From Spirochaetales bacterium (GTDB lineage: Bacteria; Spirochaetota; Spirochaetia; CADAEX01), in the NCBI GenBank assembly GCA_024233785.1, contig JACKPD010000007.1:44172-108171 (forward strand): 64,000 nucleotides of DNA. The letters run 5' to 3'. The notes under the pieces are model-generated. The model was not told the DNA's origin, did no database searches, and saw only the letters and a list, made by a program, of their open reading frames with translations. Below, in pieces: positions 18,001 through 25,171 of this stretch. Position 1 is the stretch's first letter, and every line of letters starts with the position of its first letter. Position numbers and translations under genes: made by a program.

Positions 18001-18088
18001 ATCAACGGTTCTCTCCCTCATAGTAATACCGGCTATTGAAAACCTGCTTTCGAAAAAAATGACAAAAGCCATGGAGGTTTTACAGTGA
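15002..18088 (+). CDS. RND multidrug efflux transporter (AcrB/HAE1-like)
   Basis: A 1028-residue resistance-nodulation-division pump of normal length. Two repeats, each with a transmembrane helix, a large periplasmic loop and five to six helices, are visible: TM1 at ~12-30 followed by 'NFFPNVEFPFIVIQTVYPGASP', the block 'GVLVMNSVVILENIFRH' and, in the second half, 'MLVGLVVNNAILILDYANQL'. It exports hydrophobic compounds across the cell envelope using the proton gradient, working with the adaptor and TolC encoded on either side. Unlike AcrB, the TM4 motif reads 'LMGLSTSVGVLVMNSVVILEN', without the adjacent Asp pair, so the proton relay may differ. GGAGAATAG precedes the ATG. Confidence 0.93.
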   Translation: MFLSSLSVKRPVLVSMVLAALILFGAIAFLSLPLNFFPNVEFPFIVIQTVYPGASPDQIETQITKKIEDQVATISSINYINSFSLEGASIIIMRFELSKDQDVANQEVKSKIDAIKNDFPDDAYDPVVDKFDIQAIPVVDVMFSGNIPMQELYDIADNRIKELFSQIENVGNVSLTGGQSREISVEFENRTVYQNGISLAAVNQMLSSSNLNMPAGTFKNRGQEYSVKLDGEFLTLDEIRDLNIMTASGQKKLGEVAEVKDSVEEIRERTIYYDNKSKTRNENAILLSIIKSPEGNAVTIAESAVKIINEINKDLPPGVTLEVVNETADYIESSVNDTLSNIIMGIVLTSLILLFFLHDLRSTLIVALTMPFSLIPTFLTFQVMGFSLNMMTLMGLSTSVGVLVMNSVVILENIFRHKELGHRRRDAALIGTDEVTVAVIASTLTNIAVFLPLAAMGSMVGMFLREFALAVVFATIFSLLIAFTLTPMMASFILPERALKKNRVGQFLEGMFAKVEKKYKHLLESILKTKLRSFFVVIGTIVLFVFSMSMFKYINFEFFPMMDEGEVSISVEMPQGYDLSETSAVAEKIEQRLTDLPDLKHIITKLGKISDLNTGTNMAVLNIKLVDKGMRELSNQDYASIITSRLADIPGVDIKVAAVSGGGGSGEKPIDFYLVGQDIAQLEKYKETLFSRLKNTPGFLNLDTSSRAGKPEITIVPDRKKIADAGLTIYDIAFTVRSAIEGMVMTQYKEEGKEYDIRVVLKDDSVESYEDVKNIMIATPGGIKPVSHFADVKFTTGYNKILHKDKVKAIEFTADIAPGFAQSQLIDIVKKEVAGLDLPFGYKMVLSGDAEEMESTNREMGIVFIIAIVLTYMLLAAMLEKLFQPLLILFTVPLSLIGVVYAFLITGINMNFISMMAIIMLVGLVVNNAILILDYANQLTRKGLTMHEALLEACPTKLKPIIMANLATILGMLPMAMGLGSSGAEIRQPMGIVSIGGLVTSTVLSLIVIPAIENLLSKKMTKAMEVLQ

Positions 18089-19407
18089 AAAAAACAGCAG
18101 CAATCTGTTTACTATTATTTTCAGCAGCCGTTTACTCATTCGGCACTGAAATTACCATAGATGATTATATAAGGCTTGTCGAAAAAAACAGCAAGCAGCT
18201 GCTTCAGGCGGCCAGGGATATCGAAATAGCTGACGCTACAGAAAAAACAGTAAGGTCCCAGGCCTATCCGATGATCGGGGCTGAGCTTGGTTATACAAGA
18301 AACCTGAACGATATCAAGCAGCCGATGCCGGTCGCGGCCGACACATCAAGCGGAATGCTTATTTATCAGGATATCGATATTAATACTGACAACGAATTCA
18401 GTTTCGGGCTCTCGCTGAGCCAGCAGATATTCAACATGAAAGTCTTTAACGCAATCAAGGCAAGCAGGGAATTCAAACTGATGAGCGGGTATATCTATGA
18501 TATTCAAAACCAGACAGTAATAACACTTGCCAAAAAGGTATATTACCAGAACTTCCTTCTTGAAAAACTTCTTGATGTTAAAAAAGAAGTGGAGGAAAAT
18601 TCCAGGGAAAATTATCTTAATGTAAAGAAAAAGTTTGAAAACGGGCTGGTATCACAGTTTGAGCTTCTCCGCACCGAGGTGGACTGGAAGATGAAAATAC
18701 CGGAGACAACACAGGCAAGAAAAAACCTGGATCTTGCTAAAATCAATTTAAAAAATCTCGCGGGAATACCTCTTGATGATGAGGTTATTCTCAAGAGTGA
18801 TATTAATGATTACCCCCCAATGCCACAGCCTGTACCCCTGCCTGATATTTTAAAGGAAAGACCGGACTACAAATCACTTGTAAGAGAACTGTCTTTAAGA
18901 GAGATAAATATTAAGGCGGCAATGTCTGATCATTATCCAACTGTTGCCGGCAATATTCTGTACGGCGTCTCAACAGGATCAGATGATTTTTCCCTTGACA
19001 GTGATAAAACTACTGTCGCACAGTTCGGGATAAAAGTATCGCTGCCGGTCTATTCCGGCGGCGCGCTGTCGGCCCAGGATAAAAAGGCGAAATCAGAATT
19101 TGAACAGACTGAAATCAAGGTCAAACAGCTCAAGGAAAATATCCTTTCAGATATAAACAGCATTTACCTGACACTTAAGGAAACAAACGAAAGGATTGAG
19201 TCAGCAGCCGCGACAATGGAAACCGCTATGCAGGCATACGAGATAGCGCAGACATCCTATAACAGCGGTATGGCAACACAGCTTGATCTGAAAGACGCCT
19301 CATTAAGTCTCGAGCTTGCAAAAATAAGTCATATTTCAGCTGTTTATGAGTATCTTGCCGCTACCTTCGACTGGGATCTGGCAATCGGGAAAGCAGTAAT
19401 GGATTAA
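18085..19407 (+). CDS. TolC-family outer membrane efflux protein
   Basis: A 440-residue outer-membrane factor. A cleavable signal peptide of ~20 residues is followed by two related long-helix repeats ('DYIRLVEKNSKQLLQAARDIEIADA' region and 'VRELSLREINIKAAMSDHYPTVAG'), each with a beta-hairpin segment ('FGLSLSQQIFN' and 'FGIKVSLPVYSGG'). It forms the trimeric exit duct for the RND pump. The GTG start at 18085 overlaps the pump's TGA (GTGA), with GGAGG upstream, so translation is coupled. It is the last gene of the efflux operon. Confidence 0.92.
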   Translation: MKKTAAICLLLFSAAVYSFGTEITIDDYIRLVEKNSKQLLQAARDIEIADATEKTVRSQAYPMIGAELGYTRNLNDIKQPMPVAADTSSGMLIYQDIDINTDNEFSFGLSLSQQIFNMKVFNAIKASREFKLMSGYIYDIQNQTVITLAKKVYYQNFLLEKLLDVKKEVEENSRENYLNVKKKFENGLVSQFELLRTEVDWKMKIPETTQARKNLDLAKINLKNLAGIPLDDEVILKSDINDYPPMPQPVPLPDILKERPDYKSLVRELSLREINIKAAMSDHYPTVAGNILYGVSTGSDDFSLDSDKTTVAQFGIKVSLPVYSGGALSAQDKKAKSEFEQTEIKVKQLKENILSDINSIYLTLKETNERIESAAATMETAMQAYEIAQTSYNSGMATQLDLKDASLSLELAKISHISAVYEYLAATFDWDLAIGKAVMD

Positions 19408-19446
19408 GGCTCAGGACTTGGAGCAATTGTAAATAAATTAATATTT

Positions 19447-19481
19447 CGGATAAAACATGATTGACAATTGTGTTTTATCCG
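19447..19481. repeat. 11-bp inverted repeat after the efflux operon (terminator-like)
   Basis: CGGATAAAACA (19447-19457) pairs with TGTTTTATCCG (19471-19481) across a 13-nt loop. It follows the TolC stop by ~40 bp but has only a weak T-rich tail (TATTTC), so it may be a modest terminator or an operator for the next small gene. Confidence 0.45.
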
Positions 19482-19497
19482 TATTTCTATATACACA

Positions 19498-19806
19498 ATG
19501 AGCAGACATATTATTTTCACAGACAGTCCAAAACAGAATATTTTTATAATTTTTCTTTTAATTGCTTTTACAGCCGCATTTATTCTTACATTCTATGTTT
19601 CCGCGGAATTTACAGCTATTCTTCGCAATGCAGTTATTAAAAATATAAACAAAGATATACTGCTGAATCACTATGAACTCTTCTGCAAGGTCTGGGCCCT
19701 CGCAATAGAAATGACAAAAATTGCAATACTTGCTGTTTTCTGGGTTTCAGCTTCATTTCTAACTATTACTATATACAATAATTTTATCGGCAGACAGAAA
19801 CACTAA
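19498..19806 (+). CDS. Small hypothetical membrane protein
   Basis: A 102-residue protein I do not recognise. It has two strongly hydrophobic segments (about residues 15-38, 'IFIIFLLIAFTAAFILTFYV', and 70-92, 'MTKIAILAVFWVSASFLTITIY') joined by a polar loop, so both ends should be cytoplasmic or both periplasmic. The ATG at 19498 has no clear Shine-Dalgarno; a TTG at 19468 would add ten residues and lies in the preceding inverted repeat. It stands alone between the efflux operon and the uridine kinase gene. Whether it is translated is uncertain. Confidence 0.5.
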   Translation: MSRHIIFTDSPKQNIFIIFLLIAFTAAFILTFYVSAEFTAILRNAVIKNINKDILLNHYELFCKVWALAIEMTKIAILAVFWVSASFLTITIYNNFIGRQKH

Positions 19807-19886
19807 GCAGCCGGTTTTTTTAATCCTGTACATCTGCCGGTTTTAATATTAAAATACCTTCAATAATTTATCCGGGAGATTTGATT

Positions 19887-21548
19887 ATGAAAGATGTAGA
19901 TGTAACTCTTCCTTCAGGCACCAAAATTACAGTCCCCTACGGGACAAGGGTGGAAGAGATCCTTGGGAATGAGGAGTTTAATTCAATCAGTGATCCTTTT
20001 GTCGGAGCTTTTGCAAATAATGAACTTACAAGCTTAAGCTTCAAAATAGGCATTAACTGTCTGGTAAAACCCATTGCTGTAAGCACACCCACAGGCAACA
20101 GGATTTACAGGGATTCCCTCTGTTTTCTCCTTACAAAAACTGCAAAGAAACTCTTTCCGGATAAACGCCTTGTAATCAGCAATTCTCTGGGCAACAGTTA
20201 TTATTTTTATTTTGTTGATATCGAGGAAGTTCCCGAGAGCGACATCAGGGCAATAGAAAAATCGATGAGGGAGGATGTCGAAAAGGACCTGCCGATAACA
20301 AGGCAGGTGATTTCATACCAGGAAGCTGTGTCCTTTTTTGAAAAAAACAACTATAAGGATACTTCACTACTCCTCAAACACAGGAATGACAGTAAAGTAG
20401 CGCTTTATACATGTGAAAATTACAGGGACCTTGCCCATACACCGATTGCACCATGCACAGGCATACTGAAATATTTCGAGATCATGAAATACTCAAACGG
20501 CTTTCTTTTAAGGTATCCTGATACTGAAGACCTTAAGTACATTAAACCTTTCAGGGATATACCGGTACTCTCTTCGATCTTCCAGGAATATAAAGCCTGG
20601 GGTAAAATACAGAAATTCAGCTCTGTAGGTGAACTTAACGAACATATTGATGCGGGAAACACGGAAGAGATTATCAGGGTTGCAGATGCTCTTCACAATA
20701 AGAAAATAGCGCAGATAGCGGACCAGATAGCCTTAAAAAGAGGTAAAGTCAGGCTCATACTTATTGCGGGCCCTTCTTCATCAGGTAAAACAACTTTTTC
20801 AAAAAAGCTCTCAACCCAGCTGCGCGTTGTAGGCTATAACCCCATTATACTCTCGCTGGATGATTATTATGTTGACAGGGAAAAAACACCTAAAGATGAA
20901 AACGGTGAATATGATTTTGAATCGATAGATGCGATAAATATTGAACTCTTCAACAAAAACCTGCTTGATTTTATTTCGGGCAAAGAGGTTGAAATCCCTT
21001 ACTTTGATTTCATTACAGGAAAAAGCAGCTTCAAGGGGCATAAGATCAGGATGGACAGCAGGAGTATTCTGGTTGTCGAGGGAATACACGGCCTTAATGA
21101 AAAACTGACATGTGAAATTGACCATGATTTCAAGCATAAAATATATATCTCGGCCCTCACACAGCTTAACCTTGACGATCACAACAGAATACCGACAACG
21201 GACAACCGGTTGCTGAGGAGGATGGTGAGGGATTACCAGTACAGGGGGTATTCTGCCCTTGATACACTTTCAAGATGGCCTTCTGTGAGAAAGGGCGAAT
21301 ACAGGAATATATTTCCATTCCAGGAAAACGCTGACAGCGTCTTCAACTCAGCTCTTGATTATGAACTCGCTGTCCTCAAATCATTCGCAGAGCCTATACT
21401 GAAAACAGTCAAGCCTTACAACGAGCTCTATTCAGAAGCAAAAAGACTGCAGCGTTTTCTTGAAAATTTTACAAGCATTCCCGCCCGTTTTGTCCCCAGA
21501 ACTTCAATATTGCGCGAATTCATCGGGGACAGCGGTTTCAAGTATTAA
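19887..21548 (+). CDS. TGS-domain uridine kinase-like nucleoside kinase
   Basis: A 553-residue fusion. Residues 1-65 form a TGS domain ('VTLPSGTKITVPYGTRVEEIL'), ~70-215 resemble the threonyl/alanyl-tRNA synthetase editing-associated domain, and ~285-500 form a uridine/phosphoribulokinase-type P-loop kinase with Walker A 'GPSSSGKTTFSKKL', 'SLDDYYVDREKTP' and 'LVVEGIHGLN'. This three-part architecture is known in Treponema, Thermotoga and clostridia. It probably phosphorylates a nucleoside; the role of the synthetase-like part is unknown. The ATG at 19887 lies 8 nt after GGGAG; an in-frame TTG at 19881 is too close to it. A strong terminator follows. Confidence 0.88.
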   Translation: MKDVDVTLPSGTKITVPYGTRVEEILGNEEFNSISDPFVGAFANNELTSLSFKIGINCLVKPIAVSTPTGNRIYRDSLCFLLTKTAKKLFPDKRLVISNSLGNSYYFYFVDIEEVPESDIRAIEKSMREDVEKDLPITRQVISYQEAVSFFEKNNYKDTSLLLKHRNDSKVALYTCENYRDLAHTPIAPCTGILKYFEIMKYSNGFLLRYPDTEDLKYIKPFRDIPVLSSIFQEYKAWGKIQKFSSVGELNEHIDAGNTEEIIRVADALHNKKIAQIADQIALKRGKVRLILIAGPSSSGKTTFSKKLSTQLRVVGYNPIILSLDDYYVDREKTPKDENGEYDFESIDAINIELFNKNLLDFISGKEVEIPYFDFITGKSSFKGHKIRMDSRSILVVEGIHGLNEKLTCEIDHDFKHKIYISALTQLNLDDHNRIPTTDNRLLRRMVRDYQYRGYSALDTLSRWPSVRKGEYRNIFPFQENADSVFNSALDYELAVLKSFAEPILKTVKPYNELYSEAKRLQRFLENFTSIPARFVPRTSILREFIGDSGFKY

Positions 21549-21560
21549 CTCTGAAGTTAC

Positions 21561-21596
21561 CTGCTGTACTTTTTCTTAAAGTACAGCAGCAGTTTT
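21561..21596 (+). terminator. Rho-independent terminator of the uridine kinase gene
   Basis: CTGCTGTACTTT (21561-21572) pairs with AAAGTACAGCAG (21578-21589), a 12-bp stem with a TTCTT loop, followed by CAGTTTTTTATTTTT. It lies between convergent genes and the T-run favours the plus strand. Confidence 0.88.
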
Positions 21597-24431
21597 TTAT
21601 TTTTCAGGGAACATTGTAACATCTACCATTCTATCAGGATTGAAATAAACAGATGCCGCGTCCATTATCATCCTGTCGGTTATACTTTCAGTCATATCCT
21701 CATAATTACTTAACCAGGCAAGCCCTGAACCGTCAAATTCGGAATCCTTGATTGCCGACAGCCAGAAGCTGTTTTCCTTTATCTGTTTCCGGTATTCAAG
21801 TTTTGAGGAATTCTTAAATTTCTGAAGGGTCCCCTCCGGAACCTTTTCCGAAATGGATGCAAGCTCCCTTAAGACAATAGCTTTAAGTTCATCCGCCCTC
21901 TGCGGGGAGCATACAAAATAAACAGTTAACTGAAATTGCGATAGAGGATATTTATCTACTGACGGGTATACATTTATACTGTAGGTTCCCCCTTCCTCTT
22001 CCCTTATTACTTCCCTGAGTCTTACATCCGCCGCCTCGGCAAGCGCTGTAAGAAGAACAAGGTTTTCCCTGCTCCAGCTGAATTCCCCGTTGAATACAAG
22101 CGCGATATCCGCCTTCTCCTCTTTTCCCATATAAATAGTCTTTTCTATCTTTCCTTCAGGGAGCCTTATTCCCGTATCCTTCCATGTTTCTTTTCCTTCC
22201 GGTTTATCCCTGCCCGGAATTGAAAAAGCAAGATACTTCTCAGCCAGAGGAATTATGACATCAGGGCCGGCAGAACCTGTAAAAACCCAGGTAAAGTCTC
22301 CGGGGCCGGAAAAGCGTTCCCTGAAAACAGAATATGCCTTATCAATATCAATCTCTGAAATCATGGTACTGTCAAAAGGCCTTCCGCGCATATGACCTGA
22401 GGTAAGGATATTCCTGAGTGTGCGGCCGAAAATAACATCCGGGTCAGCTTCCTGGTTCTGCAGATATATGCCCAGCCTTGAGATATAGGAATCATAGGAA
22501 TCCGGATCTTTCTCCGCATCATTAAAATACAGGTATACCATCTGGAAAAGTGTTTCAAGATCGGAGAGGGAAGAGCTGCCTGAAAACCCCTCTGATGTCT
22601 CGCCGATATACGGAGAGACATTTACAAGCTTGCCGTCAAGATACTTGTCAAGCTGTATCCTTGTCCTGCCTCCCAGCAGACCGCGGGAAATAATACCTGA
22701 AGCAAAATTAGCCGAAACCCATTCGTCATCCGAAACAAGAGAATGCCCTCCAAGGCTGAAAGCGCTGAACAGGACTTCATCTTCTTTGAAAGGTGTTTTT
22801 TTAATGATTACCTCTGCGCCGTTTGAAAGCTCATAATATTCTATATTGTTCAGTTTATCTGTCTTTACAAGCCTTGAACTTCCGGATTCAGGGAGTTCAT
22901 TTATCAGAGCACCCTCGCCGGCCGCATCAACATAAGGAGGATACGTGGAAACAAGCGCTTTTTCAAAAACATCTTTCACATATTCTTCAGTAAGCTTTAC
23001 TTCAGATCCTTTGCCGTTATCCGGCAGGCTTAATAAAATTAGCGGCTCTTTTGCTGTGAAAAAATAATCTGAAAGAGAGTTAACTTCATCAATTTTTATT
23101 TCCGGAAGAAGATTTACTGCAAGGATGTATTCATTTTCAATTCCGGGAACATATTCATTGTCAAAATAATTTCGTGTCAGTTCAGACGCCAGAGCTTCCG
23201 AGTTTGTATTTTCAGCTTCCCTGTAAAGCTGCGCCATTATGGCAGCATACTTTTCTTTAGCCCTTGCAAACTCAGTATCTGTAAAACCGTCCCTGCGGAT
23301 CCTTGAAAGTTCACCTGCGAGCGCTTCAATCCCTGTTTCAACATTTTCAGGGTCTGCAGTACAGACAGCGGAAAAAACAGATCTCAATGAGGTTAGTTTT
23401 CCAAAACCTGCCCCCGCGCTCAGGAAAGGAGGGTTTTTCTCCTGTCTTTTTTCGTTATACCGGCTGTTAAGCATGGATAGATAAAGAGAAGATATTAGGT
23501 TCTGACGATAATCCCCGATTGTCTCCTGAGCAATATTGTCATGAAAATATATTACTTTAAGTTCTGCGGAAGTCGCTTCCGTGTCCCTGATAACAGAGAC
23601 ATGAGTTTTCTCCCGTCCGGGGACAGGATATTCAGGTCTCATTTTTCTGATCTTCTGAAGCGGCATTGCGGAAAATGTATCTATGATCCGTTTTTCCATA
23701 TTTACTTTATCAAAATCACCGACAGCTATTACAGCCATCAGGTCCGGGCGGTACCAGTCTTTGTAGAAAGAGACTACATCATCACGGGTAAAATTTTCCA
23801 GAACTTCTATGGTGCCTATAGGCTGTCTTTCAGCGTATCTTGATCCGGAAAATATTTCCTTCCGCTGCACCTCGCTTATCCTTTCAGATGAGCCTTTGTT
23901 TTTTCTCCATTCCTCAATTACAACTCCTCTTTCCTTTTCTATCTCTTCAGGACTGAATGTAATGCCGGATGCCCAGTCAAAGAGGATAAGCAGCGCTGAA
24001 TCAATAAGGTCTTCCCTGTCTGCCGGAATATCAAGCATATAAACTGTATTGTCGTACCCTGTGTAGGCGTTAAGATCAGGTCCGAATTTTACCCCTTCCT
24101 TTTCGAGAAGATCAACCAGTGTATTTCCCGGAAAATTGACAGTGCCGTTAAACGCCATGTGTTCAAGGAAATGGGCAAGCCCGCGCTGGTTTTCTTTTTC
24201 AAGCACAGATCCGGCATTTACAACCAGGCGGAGTATTATCCTGTTCTCAGGCTTCCTGTTTTCCCTTACATAATAGGTAAGCCCGTTCGCGAGAGAGTTT
24301 TTAACAAGCTGCGGATCTGCCGGTATTACTTTTTCACTGTTTAATGAGAGTATATCTGCAAAAGCTCCCTGCCATGTAAAAAGCAGAAGCAGTGTTATAA
24401 TCAGGCCCAGGTATCTTTTTTTAGAAGTCAT
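21597..24431 (-). CDS. M16 family zinc metalloprotease (pitrilysin/insulinase-like), secreted
   Basis: A 944-residue protein with a signal peptide (about 1-25) and two M16 halves. The inverted zinc motif HxxEH is at 87-91 ('AHFLEHMAFNG'), with the downstream Glu in 'ERGVVIEEWRKN' as probable third ligand. The second half lacks the motif, as usual for the inactive M16 partner half, and contains 'TYSINVYPSVDKYPLSQF'-type substrate-clamp sequence. It probably degrades peptides in the periplasm. The ATG at 24431 is preceded by AAAGGA and begins 2 bp after the stop of aat, so both may be co-transcribed. The TTG 6 bp upstream lies inside aat. Confidence 0.92.
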   Translation of the reverse strand: MTSKKRYLGLIITLLLLFTWQGAFADILSLNSEKVIPADPQLVKNSLANGLTYYVRENRKPENRIILRLVVNAGSVLEKENQRGLAHFLEHMAFNGTVNFPGNTLVDLLEKEGVKFGPDLNAYTGYDNTVYMLDIPADREDLIDSALLILFDWASGITFSPEEIEKERGVVIEEWRKNKGSSERISEVQRKEIFSGSRYAERQPIGTIEVLENFTRDDVVSFYKDWYRPDLMAVIAVGDFDKVNMEKRIIDTFSAMPLQKIRKMRPEYPVPGREKTHVSVIRDTEATSAELKVIYFHDNIAQETIGDYRQNLISSLYLSMLNSRYNEKRQEKNPPFLSAGAGFGKLTSLRSVFSAVCTADPENVETGIEALAGELSRIRRDGFTDTEFARAKEKYAAIMAQLYREAENTNSEALASELTRNYFDNEYVPGIENEYILAVNLLPEIKIDEVNSLSDYFFTAKEPLILLSLPDNGKGSEVKLTEEYVKDVFEKALVSTYPPYVDAAGEGALINELPESGSSRLVKTDKLNNIEYYELSNGAEVIIKKTPFKEDEVLFSAFSLGGHSLVSDDEWVSANFASGIISRGLLGGRTRIQLDKYLDGKLVNVSPYIGETSEGFSGSSSLSDLETLFQMVYLYFNDAEKDPDSYDSYISRLGIYLQNQEADPDVIFGRTLRNILTSGHMRGRPFDSTMISEIDIDKAYSVFRERFSGPGDFTWVFTGSAGPDVIIPLAEKYLAFSIPGRDKPEGKETWKDTGIRLPEGKIEKTIYMGKEEKADIALVFNGEFSWSRENLVLLTALAEAADVRLREVIREEEGGTYSINVYPSVDKYPLSQFQLTVYFVCSPQRADELKAIVLRELASISEKVPEGTLQKFKNSSKLEYRKQIKENSFWLSAIKDSEFDGSGLAWLSNYEDMTESITDRMIMDAASVYFNPDRMVDVTMFPEK

Positions 24432-24433
24432 TT

Positions 24434-25114
24434 TCAATCCTTTTTTATTTTCTGGTTTTTATTTATAATTTCAAGGAAAACGTTCCTTGGTATCATTTCC
24501 GCACCGAACCTCTCAAGATGGGCAGTTTTCATCTGGCAGTCTATAATTGCAACACCCTCACGTTCAAGCTGCCTGACAAGTTTCACAAAACCGTATTTGG
24601 ATGCATCAGGTATTTTCGCGAACATTGATTCTCCGAAACAGCACCTTCCGATCCTTACACCGTATACACCGCCGGCAAGAGACCTGCTCCCTTTTTCGAA
24701 AACCGCGGCAGTAAAGATATACCCGAGCTCAAAAAGCCTTATGTAGGCTTTTTCCATCCCGTCAGTAATCCATGTGCCTCTCTGTCCCGGACGGTCTGCA
24801 TTTTTGCATTCACCAATTATCTGAGTGAAATTCGTATTGAATTCAACATCAAATACCTCTTTTTTAAGGAGCCTTTCAAGCCTTTGCGGCACGTGAAGTT
24901 TTTCAGGAAAAAGGACAAATCTTGGGTCCGGAGAAAACCACAGGACAGGGTCGCCCTCACTGAACCACGGGAAGATTCCCTGGCGGTAAGCGGAAATCAG
25001 CATTCCCGGTGAAAGGTTTCCTCCTGCACCTAAAAAGCCGTCACTGTCTGCTGTATCAGGGTGCGGAAATTCAAAATACTGGTTTTCATCAAGATAAGGG
25101 AAACCGGAAGTCAT
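24434..25114 (-). CDS. aat: Leucyl/phenylalanyl-tRNA--protein transferase
   Basis: A 226-residue Aat enzyme of normal length. Signature segments are 'GFLGAGGNLSPGMLISAYRQGIFPWF', 'WFSPDPRFVLFP', 'GTWITDGMEKAY', 'AGGVYGVRIGRCCFGESMF' and 'IDCQMKTAHLERFGA' (His before Leu-Glu and Phe-Gly conserved). It attaches Leu or Phe to N-terminal Arg/Lys of proteins, making N-degrons that ClpS delivers to ClpAP. clpA and clpS lie directly upstream on the same strand, so this locus groups the whole recognition branch of the N-end rule pathway. No clear Shine-Dalgarno variant was decisive for the start; the family N-terminus fits the ATG at 25114. Confidence 0.95.
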   Translation of the reverse strand: MTSGFPYLDENQYFEFPHPDTADSDGFLGAGGNLSPGMLISAYRQGIFPWFSEGDPVLWFSPDPRFVLFPEKLHVPQRLERLLKKEVFDVEFNTNFTQIIGECKNADRPGQRGTWITDGMEKAYIRLFELGYIFTAAVFEKGSRSLAGGVYGVRIGRCCFGESMFAKIPDASKYGFVKLVRQLEREGVAIIDCQMKTAHLERFGAEMIPRNVFLEIINKNQKIKKD

Positions 25115-25171
25115 TATTCCAAAAGGTTCTCCGCTGAAATTTTTTCTATATTCAAAGGATATCAGGAAAAC

